A stretch of 64,000 bases of DNA from Burkholderia sp. WSM2232. Lineage in GTDB: Bacteria; Pseudomonadota; Gammaproteobacteria; Burkholderiales; Burkholderiaceae. Numbering within the stretch: the stretch's first letter is position 1; every line of letters begins with the position of its first letter. The DNA is taken from assembly GCF_000472545.1 (NCBI RefSeq), contig NZ_AWZV01000003.1, positions 6,608 through 70,607 of the forward strand. The letters are read 5' to 3'. Under the pieces are notes generated by a model. It searched no databases. It was given only the letters and a program-made list of their open reading frames with translations, and was not told the origin of the DNA. Made by a program: the position numbers and the translations under genes. Shown piece after piece: positions 7,336 to 16,846 of this stretch.

Positions 7336-8541
7336 TCAGGCAGCATCCGAGGCAGCGCCTTTGTCGGTCAACGCGCGCGAGCCGCACTCGTGATGCGCCG
7401 ACGTTGGCGTTGGCGCAAACCCCGTCTTTGGCGTCGATGTCGAACTTGCGTTGTCTTTGGGCGCACGCCTCGTCTTCAAGCGCAGAATGGGCTCCTCGAT
7501 CAGGCGCCACGACAGCAGCGCGAGCCCGAGCGAGATCCCAAACGACGCCGCAATTCCCACCGCGTGTGCCCATAGCGGCACCACACCGCCAAACAGGGCC
7601 CGTGCGTGGTGATTGCGCGTGAGATCGGGAATCAGGTTGTGATACAGATAAAAGCCGTAGCTGATGCGCCCGAGCCCCACGAGCCAGCGCGCTTCGAGCA
7701 GAGCCATGACGACCGCATTGCGGCAGCACGCAATCGAACACACCAGCGCCGCGATACATACGCCATACGCGGCGTCGATACAAGTGAACAGCGCCGGATT
7801 CCGAACCTCGCTCCAGGCCGGCTCGCTCGCACAAAAACCCACCAGACAAAGGCTTAAACCAAACAGCGTTGCGCCATGCCCGAGCGAGGCGCGCAGACGG
7901 CCCGCGTGATGGACAACCGCAAGCCCTCCCATCCCGCCGAGCGCCAATAACCAGAAGTTGCTCAGCGGATGCGTGTAGATGGTGATCTCCTGCCAATGCG
8001 CGGCGCGCATGAGCCATAGCGACACCAGTCCCACTGCGACCGTCGACGCGCACACGGCAAGATGCCGCCGGGTAGCGAGCAGCAACAGCAGCGGCGCGAA
8101 CACCAGGTAGAACTGCTCCTCGATGGCAAGACTCCACAAGTGCGAGTAGCGCCCCGGCCAGTAATGCAGCACCGAGCCGATCCAGAAGTTCGACAGATAA
8201 GCGAAATGAAATGGCATACCGCTCGCGAGCTGCGGACTTGCGAGGCCGAATAGCATGAGCACTGACATGACCGTCAGCATCAGGTAATAGATCGGGAAAA
8301 TGCGCAGAGTGCGGCGAAACAGGAAGCGCTTGAGTTCAACGACAAAGCCGCTGCCGCTTTGCTCGATGCGCAGCCGTTGCGCCGAGAGAATGCCCATAAT
8401 CAGGAAGCCGCTCAACGCAAAGAAGATCCATACGCCGAGATGGCCTATCTCGCCGATGTCGCCGAATAGCCGGTGCTGGAGAAACACCATCAGGACTGCA
8501 ATGGCGCGCAGTCCGTCGAAGCCGGCAATCCTGTTGTTCAT
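7336..8541 (-). CDS. Acyltransferase family 3 (OafA/YrhL-like) integral membrane protein
   Basis: This 401-residue protein starts at ATG 8541 with GGAAGA upstream; the open frame continues further but the extra 85 residues look non-coding. The opening RIAGFDGLRAIAVLMVFLQH is the classic acyltransferase-3 start, with the conserved Arg of GLR and a conserved His in the first helix. About ten hydrophobic helices follow, with EEQFYLVF in the middle, another hallmark. Such enzymes move acetyl or other acyl groups across the inner membrane onto O-antigen, exopolysaccharide or glucans. It is divergent from opgC, another acyltransferase that modifies periplasmic glucans, so a joint role in envelope glycan acylation is a reasonable inference. 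Confidence 0.85.
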   Translation of the reverse strand: MNNRIAGFDGLRAIAVLMVFLQHRLFGDIGEIGHLGVWIFFALSGFLIMGILSAQRLRIEQSGSGFVVELKRFLFRRTLRIFPIYYLMLTVMSVLMLFGLASPQLASGMPFHFAYLSNFWIGSVLHYWPGRYSHLWSLAIEEQFYLVFAPLLLLLATRRHLAVCASTVAVGLVSLWLMRAAHWQEITIYTHPLSNFWLLALGGMGGLAVVHHAGRLRASLGHGATLFGLSLCLVGFCASEPAWSEVRNPALFTCIDAAYGVCIAALVCSIACCRNAVVMALLEARWLVGLGRISYGFYLYHNLIPDLTRNHHARALFGGVVPLWAHAVGIAASFGISLGLALLSWRLIEEPILRLKTRRAPKDNASSTSTPKTGFAPTPTSAHHECGSRALTDKGAASDAA

Positions 8542-9089
8542 GTGAGCGTCTTCCAATGCGAGGGCGGTGCGCGTGCGCAACCGTTCGGGTCGGTAATGGA
8601 AGGACCGGTGCCGCGTGAATCCAACAGCCCGTCGTGCAAGCGGTGCAAGCGCGGGCAGCGGCACAAGGAAGGCGTCGCAACGACGCGCAACGCGCGCACT
8701 GATTGCAGTCGTGGTGCGAGCGTGTCCGGTCCACATGAGTGGCCGCCGTGCGGAGCGTTGTTCGCGTGCGGTGCACGAGCTCCGACGGTCATGCATGAAT
8801 TCATCGTACGATGAAAAAAAACAAAAAAAATCGCATACCGCGATCTGTTGATTATTTTCGGCGGCATTTACCGGATGTATTGGCGAATGTGCGTGAAAGC
8901 CGCAAAACTTGCCGCCAATGAAATACTCCGGTTTTCGCGATTACCGCATGCCGACAGCGGCATTTCAGTTAGCCAGCGAATCGCTGTGAACGAAAGGCTG
9001 CCTGTCAGCGTCCATGACTTCATTGCGCGGCATCTGCCGAAACGTTATATGGTGGCGCGTTGCTGGATAACTTTCCTGCGAGAACATGC
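8542..9089. other. Divergent promoter region between acyltransferase and opgC
   Basis: These 548 bases separate two divergent genes. An A-rich run near 8814-8832 and AT-rich DNA around 8840-8880 are plausible promoter sites. No open frame here has a convincing ribosome site with coding-like composition. Confidence 0.45.
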
Positions 9090-10196
9090 ATGGACATTCG
9101 CCGCGGACGCTCCGTCGAAGTGGACTTCTTTCGCGGGGTCGTGTTGATCGTCATCGTGCTGGATCACATGCCCGGCAGCACGCTTTCTCATGTGATGCTG
9201 CACGCGTACGCGCTGTGCGATTCGGCGGAAGTGTTTGTGTTTCTCGGAGGCTACGCGTCGGCGGCGGCGTATACGGCGGTCATGACGGCGCGCGGCGAAA
9301 AGGCCGCCCGGCTGCGTTTCGTGCGGCGCTGCTGGGAGATTTACCGGGCGTATCTGCTGACCGCGCTGTTCACGCTGCTCTCGGGCGGAGCGCTCGCGTT
9401 GCTGCACTTGAATCGCCCGATGGTCGAACTCACGGGCTGGTTGCCTTTTGCCGCCGAGCCGCTGCAGCAGGCGTTGAACATTGCAGTGCTGCGCCGGCAG
9501 CCGTATCTGTCGAGCGTGTTGCCTATGTACATGTTCTACGCGCTGCTGGTGCCCGCCGTCGTGCCGCTCGCCCTGCGCTCTCGTGTGGCGGCCCTTGCGT
9601 TGAGCGCGGCCATATGGTGTCTCGCACGTCCGCTCGCCGCGCTATTGAGCATTGACGACGTGGCCGACTGGGCTTTTAATCCTTTCGCATGGCAATTGAT
9701 GTTCGTGCTTGGCATCGTATGCCGGCTCGCGCCGATCAGCGAGCGCTTTCATGCGGGCAATGCGGCGCGCTGGTTCACGCGCGTCGCGATTGCCGCCGTG
9801 CTCGCGTTTGCCGCCGTTAAACTTGTCGTGCTGACGCAGCCTTTGCCCGGCACCCTCAAACAGAATCTTTCCGTGGACCGCGTGATCAACTTTATCGTCA
9901 TAGCCTGGCTCCCGGCGCGACTTGTGCGGGTGGGCAGTATCGCGCGGCTCGCGCAGCGGCTGCCGGCGGTCGTTACGGTGGGCCGTACCGGGCTCGTGTG
10001 TTTTGTCGGCGGTACGCTGGTGTCGCTGATCGTTGATACGGCCACGCCCCATACGTTTCATGGCTTTCGAGGCGTGCTGATGGGGCTTGCCGGCGACTTC
10101 GTCGCGATTGGCGCGTTGCTGATGCTTGCGCGCGCCTGGCACGGATGGCGAGGACAGCAGCCACGCGCGGCTGCAAGCGGGGCGCGTTGCGGATGA
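9090..10196 (+). CDS. opgC: OpgC-type membrane protein (osmoregulated periplasmic glucan succinylation)
   Basis: This 368-residue protein from ATG 9090 has about ten hydrophobic helices. The N-terminal VEVDFFRGVVLIVIVLDHMP matches the OpgC family, where an Arg and a His in the first helices are thought to form the acyl-transfer site. OpgC adds succinyl groups to periplasmic glucans from the inner membrane. The start is one of two close ATGs (9086 is in another frame), and GAGAA upstream is only moderate. The stop overlaps the next gene as ATGA (10193-10196), implying translational coupling with the secreted esterase. Confidence 0.8.
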   Translation: MDIRRGRSVEVDFFRGVVLIVIVLDHMPGSTLSHVMLHAYALCDSAEVFVFLGGYASAAAYTAVMTARGEKAARLRFVRRCWEIYRAYLLTALFTLLSGGALALLHLNRPMVELTGWLPFAAEPLQQALNIAVLRRQPYLSSVLPMYMFYALLVPAVVPLALRSRVAALALSAAIWCLARPLAALLSIDDVADWAFNPFAWQLMFVLGIVCRLAPISERFHAGNAARWFTRVAIAAVLAFAAVKLVVLTQPLPGTLKQNLSVDRVINFIVIAWLPARLVRVGSIARLAQRLPAVVTVGRTGLVCFVGGTLVSLIVDTATPHTFHGFRGVLMGLAGDFVAIGALLMLARAWHGWRGQQPRAAASGARCG

Positions 10197-11938
10197 TGGC
10201 GCGAACGCGCGGCATAGACATAGCGTGGACCCGGCGCGGGCGCGCCAGCGCCGAAGGGCCCACGCTCGGGCCCATGTTCGAGGGCCTGCTGGGGGCCATG
10301 CTTAGGGCCATGCTCGCGATGGCATGCCCCGCGCTGGGCATGCACACGGCTCTCGGCGCACAGAAGGAAGCATCGCTTTCCATGCGTTGCGCCGAATTCG
10401 CGGGCGCCGTATTGCCGGCAGAAGTTATCGCGCTGCCCACAGCCGGCGCGCAGATCGAAAGCGCCACGATGATCGGCGCCACCGCGCCCGGCAATCAGCA
10501 GGGCGGTGAGTATTGCCGCATCACGGGGCGCATCAAGGCGCTCAAGGCGACCACGCCGGACATCCGCTTCGACCTGAATCTGCCGCGTCACTGGAACGGG
10601 CGCGCGCTGCAAGTGGGCGGCGGCGGGTATAACGGCGTCGTGGTGAGCGGCACCGGCGTGATGCCGTTTTCGCCGGACCGCGCGCCGCTTGCACAAGGCT
10701 ATGCGACCTTCGGCGACGATTCGGGGCACGTGGGCGATTCCTCGCTCGCGGTGTTCGGCCTTGTCGACGAAGCCGTGACCAACTTCGGCTATGCGCATCT
10801 GAAGAAGACGCACGACGCCGCGCTCGCACTCATCGCGCGCGCGTATGGCCGGCCGCCGCAGCGCATGTATTTCGCCGGCGGCTCCACGGGCGGCCGCGAA
10901 GGCTACACCGTGATGCAGCGCTTTCCCGACGACTATGATGGCGTGATCGCCAATTCGCCTGCGCTCAATTTTTCGGGCGTGCGACTGATCGGCGTGAAAG
11001 TAGGGCAGGCGGAATATGCGACGCCGGGCGGGTTCGTGCCGCCGCTCATGCTGCAGCACGTCTATCAGCGCACGCTTGCCGTATGCGACGGGCTCGACGG
11101 CGCGGCCGACGGCATTGTCAGCGACGTCGCCGCCTGCCGCACGCATGAAGCGGAAATCGTCGAGTCATTACGCTGCGCGGGGCGCACGTTCTCGCCCGAC
11201 GAGCCGCGCGACACCTGCCTCACCGAAACGCAACTGGCCACGTTGATGGTGCTGCGCGATGGCTTGTCGCTGCCTTATAAGCTCGCGTGGGACGTCAGCG
11301 GTTATCGCGGTTACAACGTTTTCCAGGGCACGCAGCTGACGGGTTCGCTTGGCCTCGGGCATCAGGGCCAACGGCTCGCGGAGCCGAAATTTTTTGCCAA
11401 CGGTTACCTGTACGCGCAAGGCGACGGCTATGTGCGCTACTTCGTTGTGCGCGATGCGGACTTCGACTCTCTGCGCTTCGATCCGCTGCATCCGGGCAAG
11501 TATCGCGCGCAGCTGATCGCGCTTTCGCAAACCATCGGCGCGATGAACCCCGACCTTGGGCGCTACATGGCGCGCGGCGGCAAGCTCATCACGCTGCAGG
11601 GTCTCGCCGACGAAGTCATCAGCCCGAACCAGACCATTGCATACCGCCAGGCGCTAGTCGAGCGTTATGGCGTGGATGAGGTTAATCGTTTCATGCGTTT
11701 GTACATGGTGCCGGGTTTTCAGCATGGCAGCGGCGCGTTCGTGCCGTCGGTCGATCTGCTGGGCGCGCTCGATAACTGGGTCACGCGCGGCGCGTCGCCG
11801 GAAACGCTGATCGCCACCGACATCGCCGCGGCAACCAACGGACGCTCGCGACCGTTGTGCCGCTATCCATTGTTTCCGCGCTATACGGGCAAGGGGAATG
11901 TCAATCTTGCGAGCAGCTTTGTTTGCAAGGAGCCGTGA
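10193..11938 (+). CDS. Tannase/feruloyl esterase family hydrolase, secreted
   Basis: With ATG 10193, overlapping the opgC stop, the protein has 581 residues; ATG 10274 is an alternative that places the hydrophobic segment (LLGAMLRAMLAMACPALG) right at the N-terminus as a signal peptide. The body is a tannase-family alpha/beta hydrolase: nucleophile Ser about 231 in GGSTGGREG, Asp in GLADEVISP, His in PGFQHGSGA. Classical members carry a disulfide linking CS and HC around the catalytic residues; here both cysteines are replaced (GGS and HGS). It probably hydrolyses an ester of a phenolic acid or short-chain acyl group in the periplasm. Coupling to opgC hints at glycan ester turnover, which is inference. 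Confidence 0.8.
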   Translation: MMARTRGIDIAWTRRGRASAEGPTLGPMFEGLLGAMLRAMLAMACPALGMHTALGAQKEASLSMRCAEFAGAVLPAEVIALPTAGAQIESATMIGATAPGNQQGGEYCRITGRIKALKATTPDIRFDLNLPRHWNGRALQVGGGGYNGVVVSGTGVMPFSPDRAPLAQGYATFGDDSGHVGDSSLAVFGLVDEAVTNFGYAHLKKTHDAALALIARAYGRPPQRMYFAGGSTGGREGYTVMQRFPDDYDGVIANSPALNFSGVRLIGVKVGQAEYATPGGFVPPLMLQHVYQRTLAVCDGLDGAADGIVSDVAACRTHEAEIVESLRCAGRTFSPDEPRDTCLTETQLATLMVLRDGLSLPYKLAWDVSGYRGYNVFQGTQLTGSLGLGHQGQRLAEPKFFANGYLYAQGDGYVRYFVVRDADFDSLRFDPLHPGKYRAQLIALSQTIGAMNPDLGRYMARGGKLITLQGLADEVISPNQTIAYRQALVERYGVDEVNRFMRLYMVPGFQHGSGAFVPSVDLLGALDNWVTRGASPETLIATDIAAATNGRSRPLCRYPLFPRYTGKGNVNLASSFVCKEP

Positions 11939-12185
11939 CTGACCAGAAAGCCGTCATGACGAACCGCGATTGCGAGCGAGGGTCCTGCTCTGTCGCGAGG
12001 CGCGTCTTCTTTACATTGAAACCGTTGCAAAATCCACCATCGGCGTGAGGGGCTGTCAGCTCAATAAAAGGACGGCGACGCCATGCGGCGCCGCCGTCGC
12101 TGTGTCCCAGCGCTTTCACCGCCTCGAGATTCAGCTACTGCTTGAGGCCCGAGGCCCGAGGCTTGAGACGGAACCGGGCCCTGAC

Positions 12186-12581
12186 TTACTGCCCGTTCTG
12201 CATGGTTCCGTTAGCGCCGCTGGTGCCGCTGCGCGTACCGTTGCTCATGCCGTTGTTCGGGCGCTTCGTGGTCGCGCTGTCCGGCGAAGCGCCGGTGCCC
12301 GTGCCCATGCCCCCGCCGGTGCCCGTCACGCCCGGCGAGCCATAGCCGGAATCGCCGGGGTGCTTCATCGTGCCGGGGCCCATGCCGGGAGTGAGCGTGC
12401 CGCCCGCGCCGCCAGCGGTTCCGCCGCCCGCGCCCACTCCGTTACCGCCGCCCGCACCGGCCGCGGCGCCGCCGCCCGCACCCCCGCCCCCGCCGGCACC
12501 GCCGCCGGCTTGTGCGTAGGCTCCGCCCGAGAGTGCCATTACGAGCGCTGAAGCAAAGATCGTCTTGGTAAGGCGTTTCAT
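12186..12581 (-). CDS. Secreted glycine-rich protein
   Basis: This 131-residue protein starts at ATG 12581 with GGAGATG upstream. Residues 1-24 (MKRLTKTIFASALVMALSGG, cleavage after AYA) form a clear signal peptide. The mature chain is glycine tracts with Ala, then Gly/Pro/Thr/Ser-rich sequence without cysteines or recognisable domain, so it should be a disordered periplasmic or extracellular protein. The GGC/GGN repeat DNA may vary in length between strains. No partner gene is evident. Function unknown. Confidence 0.7.
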   Translation of the reverse strand: MKRLTKTIFASALVMALSGGAYAQAGGGAGGGGGAGGGAAAGAGGGNGVGAGGGTAGGAGGTLTPGMGPGTMKHPGDSGYGSPGVTGTGGGMGTGTGASPDSATTKRPNNGMSNGTRSGTSGANGTMQNGQ

Positions 12582-12981
12582 GATTCATCTCCATAGAGTC
12601 GATTGAGGTCACGCGAGCGCCTCGCACTCACATGAAAACACTGCCGCAAACACTGTGCCTTGGTGCCGGCGCCCGGCGCACGGGTGCAGTAGCACGGCGA
12701 CAATCGAGCATGGCGCGTTCCCGGCGCGGCGCCTCGCCGGCCTCGCGCGACGTGGACGGGCGCCCCATGAGGCCGCCGCCATTTGCGCCATATCGCTATG
12801 GAAGCCGAACTATCGTGCGCTGCAACGACGTGTTGGCAGCCCGATACGGCAGTGCGCGACTTTCCGTAGGCTTCGACGGTCTGCGCTGCAGGCTTTCGCG
12901 GTTTCCATTACATTGCGGGTGCGGTCGCGCTTGCGCGTCATTTCATCCACTTTTGCAACGGTGTCTGCCATCGTCGAATCC
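12582..12981. other. Intergenic region before the ABC exporter genes
   Basis: 400 bases separating the glycine-rich protein gene from the ABC pair. Open frames extend through it but show no family resemblance or ribosome site. It presumably holds divergent promoters. Confidence 0.4.
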
Positions 12982-13908
12982 ATGCAGCCAATCGTCTCAG
13001 TCACGAATGTGTCGAAAACCTATGCAAGCGGTTTTCAGGCGCTAAAAAACATCAACCTCGGAATCAACCGCGGAGAAATCTTTGCCCTGCTCGGGCCAAA
13101 CGGGGCGGGCAAGACCACGCTCATCAGCATCATCTGCGGCATTGTCAACGCGAGCGAAGGCAGCGTGATGGTGGACGGCCGCGACATTGCCGCCGACTAT
13201 CGCGGCGCGCGCTCGTTGATCGGCCTCGTGCCGCAGGAACTCACCACCGACTCTTTCGAGACCGTGTGGGCCACGGTGTCGTTCAGCCGCGGCCTGTTCG
13301 GCAAGCCCAAAAACCCGGCCTACATCGAGAAAGTGCTGCGTGACCTGTCGTTGTGGGAGAAGCGCAACAGCAAGATCATCACGCTGTCGGGCGGCATGAA
13401 GCGCCGCGTGCTGATCGCGAAGGCGTTATCGCACGAACCGCGCGTGCTGTTTCTCGATGAACCCACGGCGGGCGTGGACGTCGAATTGCGCCGCGACATG
13501 TGGAAACTGGTGCGCTCGCTCGCGGCAAGCGGCGTGACGATCATCCTGACCACGCATTACATCGACGAAGCGGAGGAAATGGCGGACCGCATAGGCGTAA
13601 TCAACGGCGGCGAGATCATGCTGGTCGAAGAGAAAACCGAACTCATGCGCAAGCTGGGCAAGAAGCAGTTGACGCTGCAGCTCGAGAGTCCGCTCGACGC
13701 GTTGCCGCCGTCGCTCGCTGGCTACGGGCTCGACGTGGCGAAGGGCGGCAACGAGCTGATCTACACCTACGAAGGCGACGGCGGACGTACCGACATCATT
13801 GCGCTGCTAAAAGCACTCGACGACGCCAGCATCCGTTTCAAGGACCTGCACACCACGCAGAGTTCGCTTGAAGACATCTTCGTGAGTCTGCTTCGAGGTA
13901 ACCAATGA
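12982..13908 (+). CDS. ABC-2 type exporter ATP-binding protein
   Basis: The 308-residue protein from ATG 12982 begins at the usual family point ([17 protein letters not shown]). The ribosome site is weak, and GTG 12961 is an alternative. Walker [11 protein letters not shown] sits near residues 41-50, the signature is LSGGMKRR, Walker B is [12 protein letters not shown] and the H-loop His is in [10 protein letters not shown]. Residues after about 225 form the C-terminal extension found in drug and polysaccharide ABC-2 ATPases. It powers the permease encoded by the overlapping next gene. Substrate unknown; the pair resembles NodI/NodJ- and YadG/YadH-type exporters. Confidence 0.9.
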   Translation: MQPIVSVTNVSKTYASGFQALKNINLGINRGEIFALLGPNGAGKTTLISIICGIVNASEGSVMVDGRDIAADYRGARSLIGLVPQELTTDSFETVWATVSFSRGLFGKPKNPAYIEKVLRDLSLWEKRNSKIITLSGGMKRRVLIAKALSHEPRVLFLDEPTAGVDVELRRDMWKLVRSLAASGVTIILTTHYIDEAEEMADRIGVINGGEIMLVEEKTELMRKLGKKQLTLQLESPLDALPPSLAGYGLDVAKGGNELIYTYEGDGGRTDIIALLKALDDASIRFKDLHTTQSSLEDIFVSLLRGNQ

Positions 13909-14666
13909 ACATCTACGCGATTCGCGCAATCTACAAGTTCGAAATGGCGCGCACCTGGCGCACGCTGATGCAAAGCATCATCGCGCCGGTGATCTCCACG
14001 TCGCTTTACTTCGTCGTGTTCGGCGCGGCCATTGGCTCGCGCATCAAGGAAGTGGACGGCATCAGCTACGGCGCGTTCATCGTGCCGGGGCTGATCATGC
14101 TCTCGCTGCTGTCGCAGAGCATTTCCAATGCGTCGTTCGGCATCTACTTTCCGCGCTTCACCGGCACGATCTACGAGTTGCTGTCGGCGCCGGTCTCGTA
14201 TCTGGAGATCGTGGTGAGCTACGTGGGCGCGGCCGCCACCAAGTCGATCCTGCTCGGCCTCATCATTCTCGCCACCGCGGGCCTTTTTGTGCCGCTGCAA
14301 GTCCAGCATCCGTTCTGGATGATCCTGTTTCTCGTGTTGACCGCGGTCACGTTCAGTCTGCTCGGGTTCATCATCGGCATCTGGGCGGACAGCTTCGAGA
14401 AGCTGCAACTGGTGCCGCTGCTGATCATCACGCCGCTCACGTTCCTCGGCGGGAGCTTCTACGCGGTCAACATGCTGCCGCCGTTCTGGAAGGTGGTGAC
14501 GCTCTTCAATCCGATTGTTTATCTGGTGAGCGGATTCCGCTGGAGCTTTTACGGCCTCGCGGATGTGAACGTCGAAATCAGTCTCGGCATGACGGCGCTT
14601 TTCCTGGCCGTGTTTCTCGCGATTGTCGCGTGGATCTTCAAGACGGGCTACCGCCTGAAGAGCTGA
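13905..14666 (+). CDS. ABC-2 type exporter permease
   Basis: This 253-residue protein overlaps the ATPase gene as ATGA (13905-13908), a sign of coupled translation. It has six hydrophobic helices and the ABC2_membrane pattern, including [20 protein letters not shown], the family's late conserved segment. It forms the membrane channel of an exporter with the upstream ATPase, presumably as a 2+2 complex in the inner membrane. YadH-like permeases of this size often go with unknown lipid or glycan substrates. The operon ends at a strong hairpin terminator. Confidence 0.9.
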   Translation: MNIYAIRAIYKFEMARTWRTLMQSIIAPVISTSLYFVVFGAAIGSRIKEVDGISYGAFIVPGLIMLSLLSQSISNASFGIYFPRFTGTIYELLSAPVSYLEIVVSYVGAAATKSILLGLIILATAGLFVPLQVQHPFWMILFLVLTAVTFSLLGFIIGIWADSFEKLQLVPLLIITPLTFLGGSFYAVNMLPPFWKVVTLFNPIVYLVSGFRWSFYGLADVNVEISLGMTALFLAVFLAIVAWIFKTGYRLKS

Positions 14667-14690
14667 GCGGCGCGCTGCCATAAGAAAAAC

Positions 14691-14723
14691 GGCGTGGCGA
14701 CAACTGCCGCCACGCCGTTTTTT
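14691..14723. terminator. Bidirectional Rho-independent terminator
   Basis: GGCGTGGCG (14691-14699) pairs with CGCCACGCC (14708-14716), extended by A residues on the left and T residues on the right. It lies between the convergent permease and LuxR genes and should stop transcription from both sides. Confidence 0.85.
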
Positions 14724-14748
14724 CGGCGCTCACCCATGCGCGACACTT

Positions 14749-15747
14749 CTACGAGACGTACGCCTTCGCGACGTTGATCAACTGCACGCGGTTGCGCACG
14801 TTGAACAACTGCCGCAAACGCCGCAAGTGGTAGTCGACATTGTGCGGCGAGAGCCCGAGGAAATACGCGATTTCCTTGTCGCGTTGCCCTTGAACCACCG
14901 CCTTGAGCACCGCGTGCTGCAACTCGCTCAACGTCACGCGGTGCTGCTGCGCGGGCGTCATGCCGATCACGCTCTTTGCGTGCGTCCAGATGAACTCATG
15001 AATCGTGTGCGCGAACATCAGCGTTTCGGCCACGATCGATTCCGTCATCCAGCGCGGGTTGCCGATCTCCGAGTTGAAGCACAGGCTCGCGCTCAAGTCC
15101 GGCTCGGGCAGCGGCATCTGCGTGAGAATGCCGCTCTTGCGACCGGTCTCCTCCAGCATGTCGATCAGGCCGCCAAGCCGCTCGCTGCGCATTTGCGCAC
15201 GCGGCAGGTCGGCGCGCATGTCCACCGTATTCCAGAGGAACGGCATGCCTGTCGGCGAAGCCAGCGCCACGCGCGGATCGAGCTCGAAATAACGCTCGCG
15301 AAAATAGCGTGTGAGCCAGCTCTGCGACTCATAGCTCGTCAGCACGAACATGGTCTTGCGATGCGCGGACGTGCGCGTGGCCGTATAGCTGAACGAGTTG
15401 AAGCCCAATTGCCTGATGCGCTGCCGCACAAATTCAATGCGGTCCTGCGCGCTGCCAAAACGCACCAGCGGACTGATGAGCGGCGCGCGGCGCGCGGCCG
15501 GCGAGGGCGTGCCGATCTCTTCCTCGGTAAAGAGCGTGAGAAAACCTGCGGGCGCCGCGCCTGTTGCCGCGCGGCCAGATACGATCGATGCTTCAGCCGC
15601 GTGGGCTGTCTTCGCGGCCTGCCGCGTGCCGGCCGGGTAGGCCGGTTGTGCGGTGAGCGCTGGGTTGTATGCTGCCGACGCATGGCCCGCTTCGCCTTGC
15701 GGCGAACCGGTCAGCCAATGCGGCAGCGTATCGCATTCGTGTTCCAT
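14749..15747 (-). CDS. LuxR-type quorum-sensing regulator (solo)
   Basis: The 332-residue protein starts at ATG 15747 (MEHECDTLPHW) with GGAGC upstream. After a long, variable N-terminal stretch (about 95 residues) comes an autoinducer-binding domain. With TraR spacing, the pocket residues Trp144, Tyr148, Asp157, Pro158 and Trp172 are all present (WLTRY...LDP...FLW). The C-terminus is a LuxR helix-turn-helix (GQRDKEIAYFLGLSPHNVDYH). It should bind an acyl-homoserine lactone and then DNA. No luxI synthase lies in the window, so it is a solo receptor here. It is divergent from an AraC regulator. The extra N-terminal segment makes it longer than usual LuxR proteins (about 240). Confidence 0.85.
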   Translation of the reverse strand: MEHECDTLPHWLTGSPQGEAGHASAAYNPALTAQPAYPAGTRQAAKTAHAAEASIVSGRAATGAAPAGFLTLFTEEEIGTPSPAARRAPLISPLVRFGSAQDRIEFVRQRIRQLGFNSFSYTATRTSAHRKTMFVLTSYESQSWLTRYFRERYFELDPRVALASPTGMPFLWNTVDMRADLPRAQMRSERLGGLIDMLEETGRKSGILTQMPLPEPDLSASLCFNSEIGNPRWMTESIVAETLMFAHTIHEFIWTHAKSVIGMTPAQQHRVTLSELQHAVLKAVVQGQRDKEIAYFLGLSPHNVDYHLRRLRQLFNVRNRVQLINVAKAYVS

Positions 15748-15922
15748 GAAACGGTAGCTCCGGCGTTCGAAACGCGTGAAAGACGACAACCTGAATGATT
15801 AGCTATTTCCAGAAATTACGGTAGCCGGTTCCTTGCTATCATTTTTGAATTCTTGCGCTGACAGCCGACCGGCGACGCGGGTTCGACAGGTTTCTCTATT
15901 TGCATACGGCACCTCCTTGGGA

Positions 15923-16846
15923 ATGGACGTGAAGACACGAATTCCAAAGCTGACAACGACGCTTGCCTACGACCGCTACCTGGCGGGCCAGAAACTGGTG
16001 TCGAGCGTGGATCGCCCGTGGCGTCACCTGGTGTTGCGCTCCTATCTCGAGCCGGACGAGCAGGAACTGCTGGAAGCGCCCGGCCTGCAGGACCTTACGC
16101 TGATGACGCTGGCAAGCGGCGCCGAGCATCTTGAGCGCAATCTGAACGGGCGCTGGGAAAGCGCCGAGCTGCGAGTGGGCGACGTCTGGTACGTGCCGCC
16201 CGCGCCAATCTCCTGGCGCTGGCGTTCGATCAGCGATGAGCCGCTGTCGACCGTCCATTTACATATCGAGCGCAGTCTGATCGACAGCGTGGCAGATCAG
16301 ATGGAGCTCGGCGCATCGCGCCGCGAACTGTCGCTCGGCGACGCGATGCGGTTTCACGATCCACTGGTGGCCGCGATGCTTTCCGCATTGCACCGCGCCG
16401 CCGCCGACCCCGCCGACTCGCGTCTTTATGTCGATGCGCTGGTTCATGCGCTTGCCGCGCATCTTCTTCAACATTATTCGCACGGCCGGCAAGCAGGAAC
16501 GGCACAGCCGGCGCAGCCAGAACGCCTGGTGCCGCGCCGCATCCGGCGTGTAACCGATTACATTCGCACGAACCTGGGCGCCGATCTTTCAATCGGCGAA
16601 CTGGCCGCGCAGGCCGGTCTGAGCAGCTTCCACTTTGCCCGCGTATTTCGCCGTGAGACTGGCGAAACGCCGCATCAATACGTGACCCGCATGCGCCTCG
16701 AGGTAGCGGCAAAGCTGCTGCTCTCCACCGATCAGAGCGTGCAGCACATTGCCCTTGCGGTAGGTTACGAGAATGCCAGTCATTTCTCCGTGCAGTTCAA
16801 GCGTGACTACGGCGTGACGCCGCTTGTCTACCGGTTGCGCGGTTGA
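15923..16846 (+). CDS. AraC family transcriptional regulator
   Basis: The 307-residue protein starts at ATG 15923, the first methionine that gives a family-like N-terminus (MDVKTRIPKL); an earlier in-frame start at 15833 is possible. The N-terminal part is cupin-like (VGDVWYVPPAPISWRW). The C-terminal hundred residues hold two helix-turn-helix units (LSIGELAAQAGLSSFHFARV and VQHIALAVGYENASHFSVQF) ending in the AraC hallmark YGVTPLVYR. Target genes are unknown; the divergently placed LuxR gene or nearby loci are candidates. Confidence 0.88.
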   Translation: MDVKTRIPKLTTTLAYDRYLAGQKLVSSVDRPWRHLVLRSYLEPDEQELLEAPGLQDLTLMTLASGAEHLERNLNGRWESAELRVGDVWYVPPAPISWRWRSISDEPLSTVHLHIERSLIDSVADQMELGASRRELSLGDAMRFHDPLVAAMLSALHRAAADPADSRLYVDALVHALAAHLLQHYSHGRQAGTAQPAQPERLVPRRIRRVTDYIRTNLGADLSIGELAAQAGLSSFHFARVFRRETGETPHQYVTRMRLEVAAKLLLSTDQSVQHIALAVGYENASHFSVQFKRDYGVTPLVYRLRG

